In this document: positions 16,118-24,267 of the stretch, piece by piece
Position numbering within the stretch: the first letter of the stretch is position 1
Layout of the letters: each line of letters opens with the position of its first letter
Assembly: GCA_964643485.1 (NCBI GenBank)
Contig: CAZXRA010000269.1
Span: forward strand, 1-30,588
Length of the DNA stretch: 30,588 nt
Source: Iamia sp964643485
GTDB taxonomy: Bacteria > Actinomycetota > Acidimicrobiia > Acidimicrobiales > Iamiaceae
Direction: 5' to 3'
Position numbers and translations under genes: made by a program
The notes under the pieces: model-generated
The model's input: only the letters and a program-made list of their open reading frames with translations
Databases searched by the model: none
What the model was told of the DNA's origin: nothing

Positions 16118-17080
16118 TCATCCGGGCGGCGCCGTGTCGGCTGGCGGCCGCTCGAGGAAGACGACCACCCCACCGACGTCGAGCCACAGGCGTTGGGCCC
16201 ACGGGAAGGGCCCTCCGAGGCGCACCCGTGTCGCCCCGTCGAACACGTCGTGGTCGGCCGAGACCCGGAGGATGCCGCACACCCCGTTGCTCTCCGGTTC
16301 GTCCTGGTCGTCGCGGATGACGAGACGCTCACCGTCCATGGACCAGGAGCGGAGGAGGGGGCAGAAGTCGGTCGACTCCACGATCCCGTCGTCCCGGAAG
16401 GTGGCCTGCCAGACCTCCTCGTCGGAGTCGGGGTCGTCGGAGCCCAGGGTCCAGGGGCCGAGGATGTCGGTGGCGGTCGGCACCCGCCCCAGGCGGTCGA
16501 AGCGCTCGAAGGTGACGAAGCCTTGGGCTGATCGCAGCTCGAGGGTGCCGGGCGCTCCGTCCGGGCGGCCCACGGAGGGACCGTACTCGAGGATGTCGCC
16601 CAGCAGGCTGGTCGAGGTGCCTCCGGCCGGGCAGTCGGGCTGGCCCATGGTGGTGCGGTCGGTGAGCCAGAGCCGGGTCCCCCGGAGTCGCTCCGTCGTC
16701 AGCTCCCATTTTCCGGAGCTGACGGTGCACCCGTCGTGGGTGACGAAGCGGTCGCCCTCGAAGGTCATGAAGACGGTGGCGTCCGAGCCCACCGTGATCT
16801 CGCTGAGGGCGACGGCCAGCCAGGGACCGCGGGTCAGCTCCTCGGCGGTGACGGGACCGGTGCCGTCGTCGGCGTAGACGCCCTCGTCCCGCCCGTCGCC
16901 CTGGCCGGCCAGGGCCACGACCCCGGCGCCAAGCAGGATGACGGCGACGATCGAGGCCAGGGCGCGGGCCCGTCGCTGCCGGGCGTGTCGCGCCACCCGG
17001 AGCTGGATGTCGGTGTGGTCGAACCCGACGGTGAGGTCGTCGCCGGCGGCCCGGGGGAGCAGGTCGGAGAGCTCGTTCAT
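16118..17080 (-). CDS. Membrane-anchored anti-sigma-like protein with META-like domain
   Basis: A 320-residue protein with a short cytoplasmic N-terminus (residues 1-40, ending in an Arg-rich run), one transmembrane helix (about 41-59, LASIVAVILLGAGVVALAG) and an outer domain of ~260 residues. The outer part has the META/HslJ look: G-C-(T)-V-S-S-G-KWELTTERL, then TTMGQPDCP, with C118 and C150 positioned like the cysteines of META domains. A second related stretch follows (ATFRDDGIVESTDFCPLL..., GVCGILRV). ATG 17080 overlaps the sigma stop by 4 bp (ATGA), strong coupling expected of a sigma/anti-sigma pair. The cytoplasmic part lacks a zinc motif (no H-x3-C-x2-C), so the anti-sigma role is inferred from position and topology. 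Confidence 0.75.
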   Translation of the reverse strand: MNELSDLLPRAAGDDLTVGFDHTDIQLRVARHARQRRARALASIVAVILLGAGVVALAGQGDGRDEGVYADDGTGPVTAEELTRGPWLAVALSEITVGSDATVFMTFEGDRFVTHDGCTVSSGKWELTTERLRGTRLWLTDRTTMGQPDCPAGGTSTSLLGDILEYGPSVGRPDGAPGTLELRSAQGFVTFERFDRLGRVPTATDILGPWTLGSDDPDSDEEVWQATFRDDGIVESTDFCPLLRSWSMDGERLVIRDDQDEPESNGVCGILRVSADHDVFDGATRVRLGGPFPWAQRLWLDVGGVVVFLERPPADTAPPG

Positions 17081-17583
17081 GAGGGGATCTCCTCCTCGAT
17101 GTCGTCGTGGATGAGGCCGGCCCGACGGAGGTTGGCCAGGGCGTGGGCCGTCGTGGCCTTGACCGTTCCCTCGGCACAGCCGAGCAGGGCGGCGGTGCCG
17201 GCCACGTCGTGGCCGAGGTAGAAGCGGCAGACGATCACGGCCCGCTGGCGGTCGGGCAGGCCGGCCACGGCCCGGCGGACCGCGGTGGCGGCGGCGCCGT
17301 CCGGGTCGTCGTGGAGCAGGGGGTCGGGGCCGGCCCGCCGGTTGGCCCGTCGTTCGGCGGCCCGGCGCCGCCGCCACGACCCGGCCAGGTTGAAGGCGAC
17401 GCGGAACGTCCACGCCTCGGGCGAGTCCATGCACCGCACCTCGGGCCAGCGCTGCCAGGCCCGCACCAGGGCCTCCTGGGCCAGTTCCTCGGCCACGCCC
17501 CGGTCGCCGGTGGTGAGGGTGAGGGCGCCGACCAGCCGGGTGCGGATGCGGTCGCAGAGATCCTCGGGCCCGTCGTCGTCCAT
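17077..17583 (-). CDS. ECF-family RNA polymerase sigma factor
   Basis: About 168 residues from ATG 17583; TTG 17592 would add three residues. Region 2 contains GVAEELAQEALVRAWQRW and MDSPEAWTFRVAFNLAGSW, the -10 recognition and DNA-melting helices of sigma-70. Region 4 is present as LPDRQRAVIVCRFYLGHDVAGTAALLG followed by AEGTVKATTAHALANLR, the -35 binding helix-turn-helix. The spacing and length are those of a minimal SigE-type ECF factor. It is followed without a gap by a transmembrane protein, so activity is probably set from outside the cell. No ECF autoregulatory promoter was recognised upstream. It is intact, unlike the sigma fragment at 7579. Confidence 0.94.
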   Translation of the reverse strand: MDDDGPEDLCDRIRTRLVGALTLTTGDRGVAEELAQEALVRAWQRWPEVRCMDSPEAWTFRVAFNLAGSWRRRRAAERRANRRAGPDPLLHDDPDGAAATAVRRAVAGLPDRQRAVIVCRFYLGHDVAGTAALLGCAEGTVKATTAHALANLRRAGLIHDDIEEEIPS

Positions 17584-17658
17584 CAGCGACAAGACGCACC
17601 CCGCACGCGTCTGGTTTAGCCCGTGGCCTCTGCCGGGGCGAGCGCCTACCGTCGAGGT

Positions 17659-18159
17659 GTGGATCGGTGCGCCGGGTGCGGCTTCACCTACGACCTGGAC
17701 GAGGCGGATGCCGCGGCCGAAGGCATTCGGGCGGGGACGGCGGCTTTGGCCGATCTGGTCGAGGCCGGTGGCGAGGTGGTCACTCGGCGCTCGTCACCTG
17801 AGCGTTGGTCGCCGCTGGAGTACGCCTGCCACGTGCGGGATGTGCTCCTCGTCCAGCGTGAGCGGGTGCTCCGGGCCCGGCGGGAGGAGGCGCCGACGTT
17901 CGCCCCCATGGGCCGGGACGAGCGGGTCGTCCACGACGGCTACGCCGAGCAGGCCGCCGCCGACGTGGCCCGTCAGCTTCGCGACGCGGCCCTCCTCTTC
18001 GGTGGTGTCCTCGACCGCCTGGGGCCGGACGACTGGGATCGGACGGTCGTCTACAACTATCCGTCGCCGTGGGAGCGCTCCCTCCGGTGGGTGGCGGTCC
18101 ACACGGTCCACGAGGTGCGCCACCACCTCGGCGATGCCCGGGACCAGCTCCGGGCCTGA
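17659..18159 (+). CDS. DinB-superfamily protein (mycothiol/bacillithiol-transferase-like)
   Basis: A 166-residue four-helix DinB-like protein. An N-terminal CAGCGFTYDL segment (two cysteines, zinc-ribbon-like knuckle without a partner pair) leads into the helices. Likely metal ligands are the His in YACHVRDVLLVQ, and the two in HTVHEVRHHLGDA near the C-terminus, fitting the three-His site of DinB. RWSPLEYACHVRDVL is a common actinobacterial form of the first ligand region. Members use thiol cofactors in detoxification or act as metalloproteins of unknown role; which applies here cannot be told. GTG 17659 is chosen because CAGCGF follows directly and the sigma gene's promoter lies upstream, divergent. 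Confidence 0.85.
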   Translation: MDRCAGCGFTYDLDEADAAAEGIRAGTAALADLVEAGGEVVTRRSSPERWSPLEYACHVRDVLLVQRERVLRARREEAPTFAPMGRDERVVHDGYAEQAAADVARQLRDAALLFGGVLDRLGPDDWDRTVVYNYPSPWERSLRWVAVHTVHEVRHHLGDARDQLRA

Positions 18160-18450
18160 GGGTCGCCTCCTCACCGGGGGCCCGCGGCCATGGGGTGACG
18201 CCAGCCCTCGATGGCTGGGCACCGGCTCCGGGGGAGATGCCGGACGTGGCCGCCTACCAGTGCCCCACCGGCGAACGCCTCCAGAAACGCTGGGTCGCCT
18301 TCAACAAGACCCGCACCTCGCCACCGGCACCGTCCCCGGCGCGACAACCCGCCGCCTGACGCGGGCACCCACCGGGACCACCACCCCTACCCCCCCGGAA
18401 CCAGCCCCACCGGGCCGCTCCGCCGCGCTCCGCCCTCGACGACTCTCTCC
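18160..18450 (+). other. 291-bp gap without a supported gene
   Basis: No confident feature. A 40-codon frame from ATG 18237 to 18359 reads an oddly gene-like start (AYQCPTGERLQKRWVAFNKTR) and then a Pro/Ala tail; a GGGGGAG run directly abuts its ATG, too close for normal initiation. It could be a very small protein or a fragment of a lost gene. The rest is C-rich and has no hairpin or promoter that I can defend. Confidence 0.3.
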
Positions 18451-19092
18451 TCACCGGCCCGGCTCGATCCCCTCGGCCAGGAGCTTGACCACCTCGTCGT
18501 GGGAGGTGGGGGCGAAGTCGTCGTAGAACTGGCCCACGCCGCGGAAGTCCCGGGCCTCGACCAGGCACACCACCTGGTCGGCCACCCCGGTCAGGCCGGC
18601 GGTGGCACCCACCGGAGCGACGGGCACGGCCAGGGCCACTCGGGCCGCCCCCCGGGCTCGCACCACCTGGCACGCGGCCGCCGCCGTGGCCCCGGTGGCG
18701 ATGCCGTCGTCGATGATCAGGGCGGTGCGGCCGTCGATGGGGACGGCGGGCCGTCCCTCCCGGTAGCGCTGGAGCCGTCGCTGTAACTCCTCCCGCTCCG
18801 CCGCCTCCACGGCGGCCACCTCCTCGGCGGTGACCCCGGCGGCCCGGATCATGTCCTCGTTGAGGAGGCGCACGCCGTCTTCGCCGATCGCCCCCATGGC
18901 CAGCTCGGGCTGGGACGGCACACCCAGCTTGCGGACCACGATCACGTCGAGGGGAGCCCCGAGGGCCCCGGCTACCTCGGCCGCCACCGGCACGCCGCCC
19001 CGAGGCAGGCCCAGGACCACCAGGTTGGCCCGGGCCAGGGAGGCGAGGCCGGCGGCCAGCCGGCGCCCGGCGTCGGCGCGATCGGTGAACAC
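18451..19092 (-). CDS. Phosphoribosyltransferase-family protein
   Basis: A 213-residue type I PRTase-fold protein. The PRPP-binding motif appears as ALIIDDGIATGATA (about 124-137), with two acidic residues followed by the G-x-A-T-G-A-T loop. Near the N-terminus are VVLGLPRGGVPVAAEVA and VRKLGVPSQPELAMGAIGE, which match a widespread actinobacterial group of predicted PRTases of unknown substrate (the Rv0571c-like group, from memory). An Arg/Glu-rich helix (about 95-113) lies between. GTG 19092 is chosen because the family similarity begins with FTDRADAGRRLA; longer frames read through the divergent gene's promoter. Only 57 bp separate it from the divergent DapA-like gene. Confidence 0.88.
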   Translation of the reverse strand: MFTDRADAGRRLAAGLASLARANLVVLGLPRGGVPVAAEVAGALGAPLDVIVVRKLGVPSQPELAMGAIGEDGVRLLNEDMIRAAGVTAEEVAAVEAAEREELQRRLQRYREGRPAVPIDGRTALIIDDGIATGATAAAACQVVRARGAARVALAVPVAPVGATAGLTGVADQVVCLVEARDFRGVGQFYDDFAPTSHDEVVKLLAEGIEPGR

Positions 19093-19149
19093 CTCCCCAC
19101 TCTCCCCGCTGTCGGGACCGCCGTCGAGGTCCCGTGCTACGACAGGGCG

Positions 19150-20118
19150 GTGAGCGACGCCCCACCCGACGTCCATCTGCGCATCCGGCCCCGCCGGGAG
19201 ATCACGGGCATGTCGGCCGTGCTCGTGCCCTTCACCGAGGACGGCGTCATCGACTGGCCGGCGGTGGAGGCCCACATCGCCCGCACGGCGGCGGCTGGCC
19301 TGACCCCGGCCGTGAACATGGACACCGGTTACGTCCAGCTCCTGGCCGACGCCGACAAGGAGCGGGTGCTCGACCTGGCCGCCACCGTCACCGGCGGCCG
19401 GTTCGTGGCGGGGGCGTTCGTGGCCGACGGGCCTGGCGACGCCCTCTCCCTCGACGCCTACGCCGCCGCCGCCGAGGCCATCGCCCGTCGGGGTGGTACG
19501 CCGGTGGTGTTCCCGTCCCACGGACTCAACGGCCTCGACGACGACGGCTGGGTGGCGGCCCTGGCCGCCATCGGGAGCCGCCTCGACCGCTTCATCGGCT
19601 TCGAGCTGGGGGCCATGTTCGTCCCCTACGGGCGCATCGTCGGCCTCGACGCCTACCGGGGGATGGTCGAGATCCCCCAGTGCGTCGGGGCCAAGCACTC
19701 CTCCCTCAGCCGCCAGCTCGAGTGGGACCGGCTGGCCCTGCGGGACGAGGTGCGGCCCGACTTCCAGGTGCTCACCGGCAACGACCTGGCCATCGACATG
19801 GTGATGTACGGCTCCGACTACCTGCTGGGCCTGTCGACCTTCGCCCCCGAGGCCTTCGCCGCCCGCGACCGCCTGTGGGCGGCCGGCGACCCCGCCTTCC
19901 ACGAGTTGAACGACCTGCTCCAGTATCTGGGCCAGCTCACGTTCCGGGCTCCCGTGCCCGGTTACCGCCACGACGCGGCCATGGCCTTCGTGCTGCGGGG
20001 CTGGGCGGCGAGTGATGTCACCCCGCCCGGCGTGCCCCGCCGGCCCGACGCCGACCGGGCCCTGCTGGCCGACATCCTCGACCGCTTGGACGAGCTCGTG
20101 GCGAGGAGCGCGGCGTGA
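19150..20118 (+). CDS. DapA-like aldolase/lyase (DHDPS family)
   Basis: A 322-residue TIM-barrel protein of the dihydrodipicolinate synthase/N-acetylneuraminate lyase superfamily. The Schiff-base lysine is K182 in CVGAKHSSLSR. The start ITGMSAVLVPFTEDGVIDWPAVEAHI is the usual first strand and helix. The pyruvate-carboxylate loop, T-T/G-T-T in true DapA, is replaced by VNMDTGYVQLL, so it is unlikely to be lysine-pathway DapA; a role as a 2-keto-acid aldolase or hydratase is more likely (inference). GTG 19150 starts it. Its stop overlaps the next gene's GTG by 4 bp (GTGA), so the product may feed or receive a substrate from the flavin reductase. Confidence 0.85.
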   Translation: MSDAPPDVHLRIRPRREITGMSAVLVPFTEDGVIDWPAVEAHIARTAAAGLTPAVNMDTGYVQLLADADKERVLDLAATVTGGRFVAGAFVADGPGDALSLDAYAAAAEAIARRGGTPVVFPSHGLNGLDDDGWVAALAAIGSRLDRFIGFELGAMFVPYGRIVGLDAYRGMVEIPQCVGAKHSSLSRQLEWDRLALRDEVRPDFQVLTGNDLAIDMVMYGSDYLLGLSTFAPEAFAARDRLWAAGDPAFHELNDLLQYLGQLTFRAPVPGYRHDAAMAFVLRGWAASDVTPPGVPRRPDADRALLADILDRLDELVARSAA

Positions 20119-21521
20119 GGCTCACCCAGGTCAAGAAGCTGGCCACCCTCGACGCCTTCCGGACCCACCTGGCCGAGCTCGGCGTGGAGATGCCCGTCGC
20201 CGACGCCGTCGATCCCGAGGGTGTGCTGGCGTCGCCCGTGACCTTCACCGACGGCCAGGCCGGCACCCTCACCATCCCCAACCGCTTCGCCGTCCTCCCC
20301 ATGGAGGGATGGGACGGCAGCGACGACGGCCGCCCCACCGACCTGGTGCGCCGGCGCTGGGGCCGCTTCGCCGCCAGCGGGTGCGGCCTGGTGTGGGGTG
20401 AGGCTACCGCGGTGCGCCCCGACGGGCGGGCCAACCCCCACCAGCTCGTCCTGGACGAGACGACGGTCGACGACATGGCCGCCCTGCGGGCCGTGCTCGA
20501 CCCGGCCCAGGTGGCCGGCCTCCAGCTCACCCACTCCGGGCGCTGGTGCCGCCCCGAGGGCCCGTTGGTGCCCCGCACCGCCTACCCCCATCCGATCCTC
20601 GATGGGCGCAGCGGGGCCTCGCCGGCCTCGGTGTTCAGCGACGACGAGCTGGACGAGCTGGCCGCCACCTACGTCGACGCCGCCGTCCTGGCCCAACAGG
20701 CCGGGTTCGCCTTCGTGGACGTGAAGCACTGCCACGGCTACCTGCTCCACGAGCTGCTCACCGGCCACGACCGGCCCGGCCGCTACGGCGGCGACCTGGC
20801 CGGCCGCACCCTCTTCCTCCGCACCGTCGTGGCCGGCATCCGCGAGCGGGCTCCGGGCCTGGCCGTGGCCGTGCGCCTGTCGCTGTTCGACCTGCGGCCC
20901 TTCACCGCGGGGGAGGGGGGCATCGGCGTGCCCGACGGCGACGGCGCCTACCCCTACGCCTTCGGCGGCGACGGCACCGGGCTGGGCCTCGACCTCACCG
21001 AGACCCACGCCTTCCTCGACCTGGTGGAGGAACTGGGCATCGGCCTGGTGAGCACCACCGCCGGCAGCCCCTACTACGTCCCCCACGTGCAGCGGCCCGC
21101 CTACTTCCCGCCATCGGACGGCTACCAGCCCCCCGAGGATCCCCTCGTCGGTGTGGCCCGCCAGCTGGCGGCCACGGCCGAGGTCACGGCCCGCCACCCC
21201 GGCCTCACCATCGTGGGCGGGGGCTACAGCTACCTCCAGGAGTGGCTGCCCCAGGTGGGCCAGGCCGTGGTGGCCGGGGGCGGGGCTGACATGGTGGGCC
21301 TGGGCCGGATGGTGCTCTCGTATCCGGACCTGCCGGCCGACGTACTGGCCGGGCGGCCCGTGCAGCGGCCCCTCCTGTGCCGCACGTTCAGCGACTGCAC
21401 CACGGCGCCCCGCAACGGGCTGGTGTCGGGGTGCTTCCCGATCGACCCCTTCTACAAGGACCATCCCCAGCGGGTGCAGCTCACCCAGGCCAAGAAGGAC
21501 GCGAAGGCCCGCCTCCGCTGA
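20115..21521 (+). CDS. Old-yellow-enzyme-type NADH:flavin oxidoreductase
   Basis: A 468-residue FMN TIM-barrel reductase. Visible motifs: NRFAVLPMEGWDG near residue 56, LQLTHSGRW (H140, FMN contact), the active-site helix DVKHCHGYLLHELL (K204 takes the place of the first catalytic His; H207 kept), the GRYGG loop, and a phosphate-binding region ADMVGLGRMVLS. The C-terminus has cysteines in LLCRTFSDCTTAPRNGLVSGC, a pattern seen in a subgroup near 2,4-dienoyl-CoA reductase, but no NAD-binding second half exists, so it is the single-domain form. It reduces C=C bonds of activated alkenes. It is coupled to the DapA-like lyase upstream. Substrate unknown. Confidence 0.9.
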   Translation: MRLTQVKKLATLDAFRTHLAELGVEMPVADAVDPEGVLASPVTFTDGQAGTLTIPNRFAVLPMEGWDGSDDGRPTDLVRRRWGRFAASGCGLVWGEATAVRPDGRANPHQLVLDETTVDDMAALRAVLDPAQVAGLQLTHSGRWCRPEGPLVPRTAYPHPILDGRSGASPASVFSDDELDELAATYVDAAVLAQQAGFAFVDVKHCHGYLLHELLTGHDRPGRYGGDLAGRTLFLRTVVAGIRERAPGLAVAVRLSLFDLRPFTAGEGGIGVPDGDGAYPYAFGGDGTGLGLDLTETHAFLDLVEELGIGLVSTTAGSPYYVPHVQRPAYFPPSDGYQPPEDPLVGVARQLAATAEVTARHPGLTIVGGGYSYLQEWLPQVGQAVVAGGGADMVGLGRMVLSYPDLPADVLAGRPVQRPLLCRTFSDCTTAPRNGLVSGCFPIDPFYKDHPQRVQLTQAKKDAKARLR

Positions 21522-21548
21522 TCGACCCCTGTCCCATCCTCCAACTCG

Positions 21549-21583
21549 GCACGAAAAGTCACGCCTATCGCCACCTTTCGTGC
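21549..21583. terminator. Possible bidirectional hairpin between convergent genes
   Basis: Inverted repeat GCACGAAA (21549-21556) and TTTCGTGC (21576-21583), with 19 nt between, lies in the 82-bp gap of the convergent OYE and DUF2804 genes. It includes short A/T runs in the arms on both strands, suiting a two-way terminator, although the loop is long. Confidence 0.4.
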
Positions 21584-21603
21584 TGGGTTCGTCGAGAGGG
21601 CGG

Positions 21604-22638
21604 TCACCAGCGGGAGCGGGACTCCTCGGCGAAGCCGGGGATGCCGTCGATCCGCACCTCGGTGCCGGCGTCGGTGGTGACGTGCCCGGCCCAGGTGCCG
21701 AACACCTGGTGGACCTCGGTGGCCAGGACCAGGGCCTGCACCTTGGTGTGGCGGTCGTGCCGGGGGGTGAGGGTGACGTCGAGCGAGCCGTCGGGGTGGC
21801 GGACGCGCCACGGCCGCAGCGGGGCGTCCCAGTCGTAGTCCCACTCCAGCTCGGTGCCGATCTTGGTGAGGCGCCCGTCGACGATGACGCCGTTCTCGGT
21901 GTGGCCCGTCCCTTCGGTCCACTTCCCGCCGAACTGGAGGCCGACCACGGTGGTGCCATCGGTGGCCGCGCCCGCCCCGCCGCCCCAGTTCCACCGGGTG
22001 GCGTAGGGCCAGCGACCCCGGCCCACGTCGAGCACGCCCCAGGCCGGGCCGGCGTCCCGACCGAGGCGGTGCACCTCGCCGCCCACCCGGAGGACGCCGC
22101 GGGCGGGGCGGGCCTGATGCTTGGAGGTGTACTGGAACAGGGTCTCGGACCACGGGATGACCACGTTGAGCGACTCGTGGCCCGGGGGCTTCTCGATCCG
22201 GACGTCGAGGGTGCCGGGGCGGCCGTCCCGCTCGTCCCACCGGGCGCGGAGGGTGGTGCCCCGGTCGTCGTCGATCAGGTCGAGGACGAGGTGGCGGCTG
22301 CGGTGGCGGCGGGGGGCGGTGCCGGGCCGGTCGGGGAGGTGCAGGCCCCGGCCCCGGGGGGCGGGGGCGTCCCGCCCGCCCTCGGCGCCGGTGCGCAGGT
22401 CGACCCACCACATGGTGGCGACGCCGAGGTAGCCGACGTCGCCGTAGGTGACGGCCAGGGCGATGTCGTCGGAGAGGACGGCCCAGTAGTCCCAGCGCTT
22501 GGTACGGAACGGCCGTCCCCGGAGGTTGGCGGTGTGCAGGGGGTGGCGAGACCAGGCCCGGGCGGTGGGAGCGAGGCGTCGCCCGTCGGGGAGGCACAGG
22601 TCGACGGGCTCGGTGATCTCACGCTCGGTCGTGGTCAT
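21604..22638 (-). CDS. DUF2804-family protein
   Basis: A 344-residue beta-rich protein that I recognise as DUF2804. Typical stretches are RRLAPTARAWSRHPLHTANL, RTKRWDYWAV, FQYTSKHQARPARGVLRVGG, RGRWPYATRWNWGGGAG and IGLEWDYD-like TELEWDYDWDAP, with many conserved Trp. No signal peptide or transmembrane helix. Function is not established for the family; the fold is reported as barrel-like and the Trp-rich faces suggest a bulky hydrophobic ligand (inference). ATG 22638 is chosen, just ahead of the family start. It stands alone, convergent to the OYE gene, and lies back to back with the PF10118 gene's regulatory region. Confidence 0.85.
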   Translation of the reverse strand: MTTTEREITEPVDLCLPDGRRLAPTARAWSRHPLHTANLRGRPFRTKRWDYWAVLSDDIALAVTYGDVGYLGVATMWWVDLRTGAEGGRDAPAPRGRGLHLPDRPGTAPRRHRSRHLVLDLIDDDRGTTLRARWDERDGRPGTLDVRIEKPPGHESLNVVIPWSETLFQYTSKHQARPARGVLRVGGEVHRLGRDAGPAWGVLDVGRGRWPYATRWNWGGGAGAATDGTTVVGLQFGGKWTEGTGHTENGVIVDGRLTKIGTELEWDYDWDAPLRPWRVRHPDGSLDVTLTPRHDRHTKVQALVLATEVHQVFGTWAGHVTTDAGTEVRIDGIPGFAEESRSRW

Positions 22639-22704
22639 CGTCGCTAGTCAACCAGTCGGCGGAGCCGGCGTTCAGGGGTGGGGGGTGGGGTCGGTGGACG
22701 TGTG

Positions 22705-22751
22705 ACCGATGCCCCCTGGGCACCAGGTGTCATCGGTGTTACCGTCGGTAA
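22705..22751. promoter_or_regulatory. Inverted repeats before the PF10118 gene
   Basis: Two elements: ACCGATG (22705-22711) with CATCGGT (22731-22737), and directly after it TTACCG-T-CGGTAA (22739-22751), a 13-bp perfect palindrome. A -10-like TAATAC at 22749-22754 overlaps the second one. This looks like a repressor site over a promoter; a further ACGGAC/GTCCGT hairpin (22761-22780) precedes the GAGAGGAG ribosome-binding site. Regulator not identified. Confidence 0.5.
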
Positions 22752-22794
22752 TACCTAAGGACGGACATCCCCCGGTCCGTCGAGAGGAGCCCCC

Positions 22795-23697
22795 GTGAGC
22801 ACCGCAGTCCTGGAGCCCGAAGCCGGCCCCGAGCCCGTCGACGACGTGGCCTCGCCCCGGCCCCTGAAGGTCCGCCGCATCTCCTTTGCCTATCCCGAGG
22901 AGGAGATGCCCCGGCACTTCATGAACGACGGCGACCTGGTGATGAGCCACATCGTCTCGGTGTTGTCCGCCCTGTTCCCCGAGGGGGAGGACTTCTTCGT
23001 TCGCAGTGTGCGCCACTACCGCGACGAGCTCACCGACCCCGAGCTGAAGAAGCAGGTCTCCGGGTTCATCGGCCAGGAGGCCATCCACGGGCGGGAGCAC
23101 CGGGAGTTCAACGAGCGCCTGGCCGAGCTGGGCTACCTCACCCGCCTGGTCGACCGCACCACCGCCGTGCGCCTCAAGTTCAACGAGAAGATCGCCCCGG
23201 CGCGGGTCAACCTGGCCGTCACCGCCGCCCTCGAGCACTACACCGCCACCCTGGCCGAGGTGCTGCTGGGCGACCCCGAGGCCCAGGCCATGTTCACCCA
23301 CGACGAGGTGAAGGCCCTCCTCATGTGGCACGCCATCGAGGAGAGCGAGCACAAGGCCGTCGCTTTCGACGTCTACCAGGCCGTGTGTGGCGACGCGAAG
23401 CTGCGGGCCCGGGTGATGAACGGCGTCACCGTGGGCTTCATCGGCACCGCCGTCTTCTTCACTCTCCTCTCTCTGGCCAAGGATCCCGACGTCCGCCGCA
23501 ATCCCCGCCGCCTGTGGCGCAGCCTGAAGAAGGTCCGCACCTCGCCGTGGCTCACCAAGGACGTCCGGAAGCGCATCCGCGACTACAACCGGCCCGACTT
23601 CCACCCTGACGATCACGACGCCACCGCCCTCCTCGAAGAGTGGCGCGAGCGCCTGTTCGGCGAACACGGCACCCTCGTCGGGCATCTGGCCTCTTGA
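22795..23697 (+). CDS. PF10118-type helical metalloprotein (predicted metal-dependent hydrolase)
   Basis: A 300-residue protein with a ferritin-like pattern of helices. Candidate metal ligands: E65 (GEDFF), E95/H98/H102 (GQEAIHGREH), E147/H148 (LEHYT), H179 and E183/E185/H186 (WHAIEESEHKAVAFD). This is the signature of the family named 'predicted metal-dependent hydrolase', more likely a di-iron oxygenase-like fold (inference from ligands). One hydrophobic helix at about 207-227 suggests membrane contact; the C-terminus is basic and then acidic. GTG 22795 has a good ribosome-binding site (GAGAGGAG at 22782-22789). In actinobacteria such genes often sit with lipid-metabolism genes and TetR regulators, fitting the palindromes upstream. 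Confidence 0.88.
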   Translation: MSTAVLEPEAGPEPVDDVASPRPLKVRRISFAYPEEEMPRHFMNDGDLVMSHIVSVLSALFPEGEDFFVRSVRHYRDELTDPELKKQVSGFIGQEAIHGREHREFNERLAELGYLTRLVDRTTAVRLKFNEKIAPARVNLAVTAALEHYTATLAEVLLGDPEAQAMFTHDEVKALLMWHAIEESEHKAVAFDVYQAVCGDAKLRARVMNGVTVGFIGTAVFFTLLSLAKDPDVRRNPRRLWRSLKKVRTSPWLTKDVRKRIRDYNRPDFHPDDHDATALLEEWRERLFGEHGTLVGHLAS

Positions 23698-23748
23698 TCC
23701 GTCCGGTCGGCTCGTGCACGCGCCGGCCTGGTGGGATAGGGAAGGGCC

Positions 23749-24267
23749 GTGGCGATCGAGGAGCTGAACGAGACGTTCGATGCGCTGCTGGGCGAACTGG
23801 TGTCGCCCATGGTCGTCGTCACCGCGGTCGGGCCCGGTGAGGACGGGGAGCGGGCGGGGTGTCTGGTCGGCTTCCACGGCCAGTGCAGCATCGAGCCTCG
23901 GGGCTACGCCGTCTGGCTGTCGAAGGCCAACCGCACCTACCGGGTCGGGAGTCGGAGCGAGCACCTCGCCGTCCACTTCCTCGGCCGTGACGACGGGGCG
24001 ACAGCCGAGCTGTTCGGAGCCGAGACGGGCGACGACGTCGACAAGTTCACCCGGTGCGCCTGGACCCCAGGGCCGGGCGGCGTCCCGTTGCTCCATGACT
24101 GCCCCAACCGCATCGTCGGGCGGCGGGTGGCGTGCCTGGACGTCGAGGCCGACCACATCTGCGTGGTGCTCGAACCGGTGCGCGTGGACCACGAGGGCCT
24201 GGGGCCGCAGCTCTCCCTGCCCGACATCGTCGACCTCGATCCCGGCCACGAGGCCGACGACGTGTGA
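23749..24267 (+). CDS. Flavin-reductase-like domain protein
   Basis: A 172-residue protein of the FMN-binding flavin reductase split-barrel superfamily. The opening LGELVSPMVVVTAVG and then GCLVGFHGQCSIEPRGYAV matches the usual 'P-V-x-V-V-T..., G-x-x-x-S-F..S..P..' pattern, although the normal Ser in the second strand reads G-F-H-G-Q-C-S. LAVHFLGRDD and a late VVLEPVRVDHEG complete the barrel. It probably supplies or uses reduced flavin; a partner oxygenase could be the PF10118 protein 51 bp upstream (inference). GTG 23749. Its stop is immediately adjacent to the stop of the convergent cyclase-like gene. Confidence 0.82.
   Translation: MAIEELNETFDALLGELVSPMVVVTAVGPGEDGERAGCLVGFHGQCSIEPRGYAVWLSKANRTYRVGSRSEHLAVHFLGRDDGATAELFGAETGDDVDKFTRCAWTPGPGGVPLLHDCPNRIVGRRVACLDVEADHICVVLEPVRVDHEGLGPQLSLPDIVDLDPGHEADDV

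Noticed and set aside
18237..18359. 40-residue ORF as a transposase piece or small protein
   Set aside because: The first half looks protein-like but I cannot match it to any family, the start spacing is poor and the tail is low complexity; kept only as a note on the gap.
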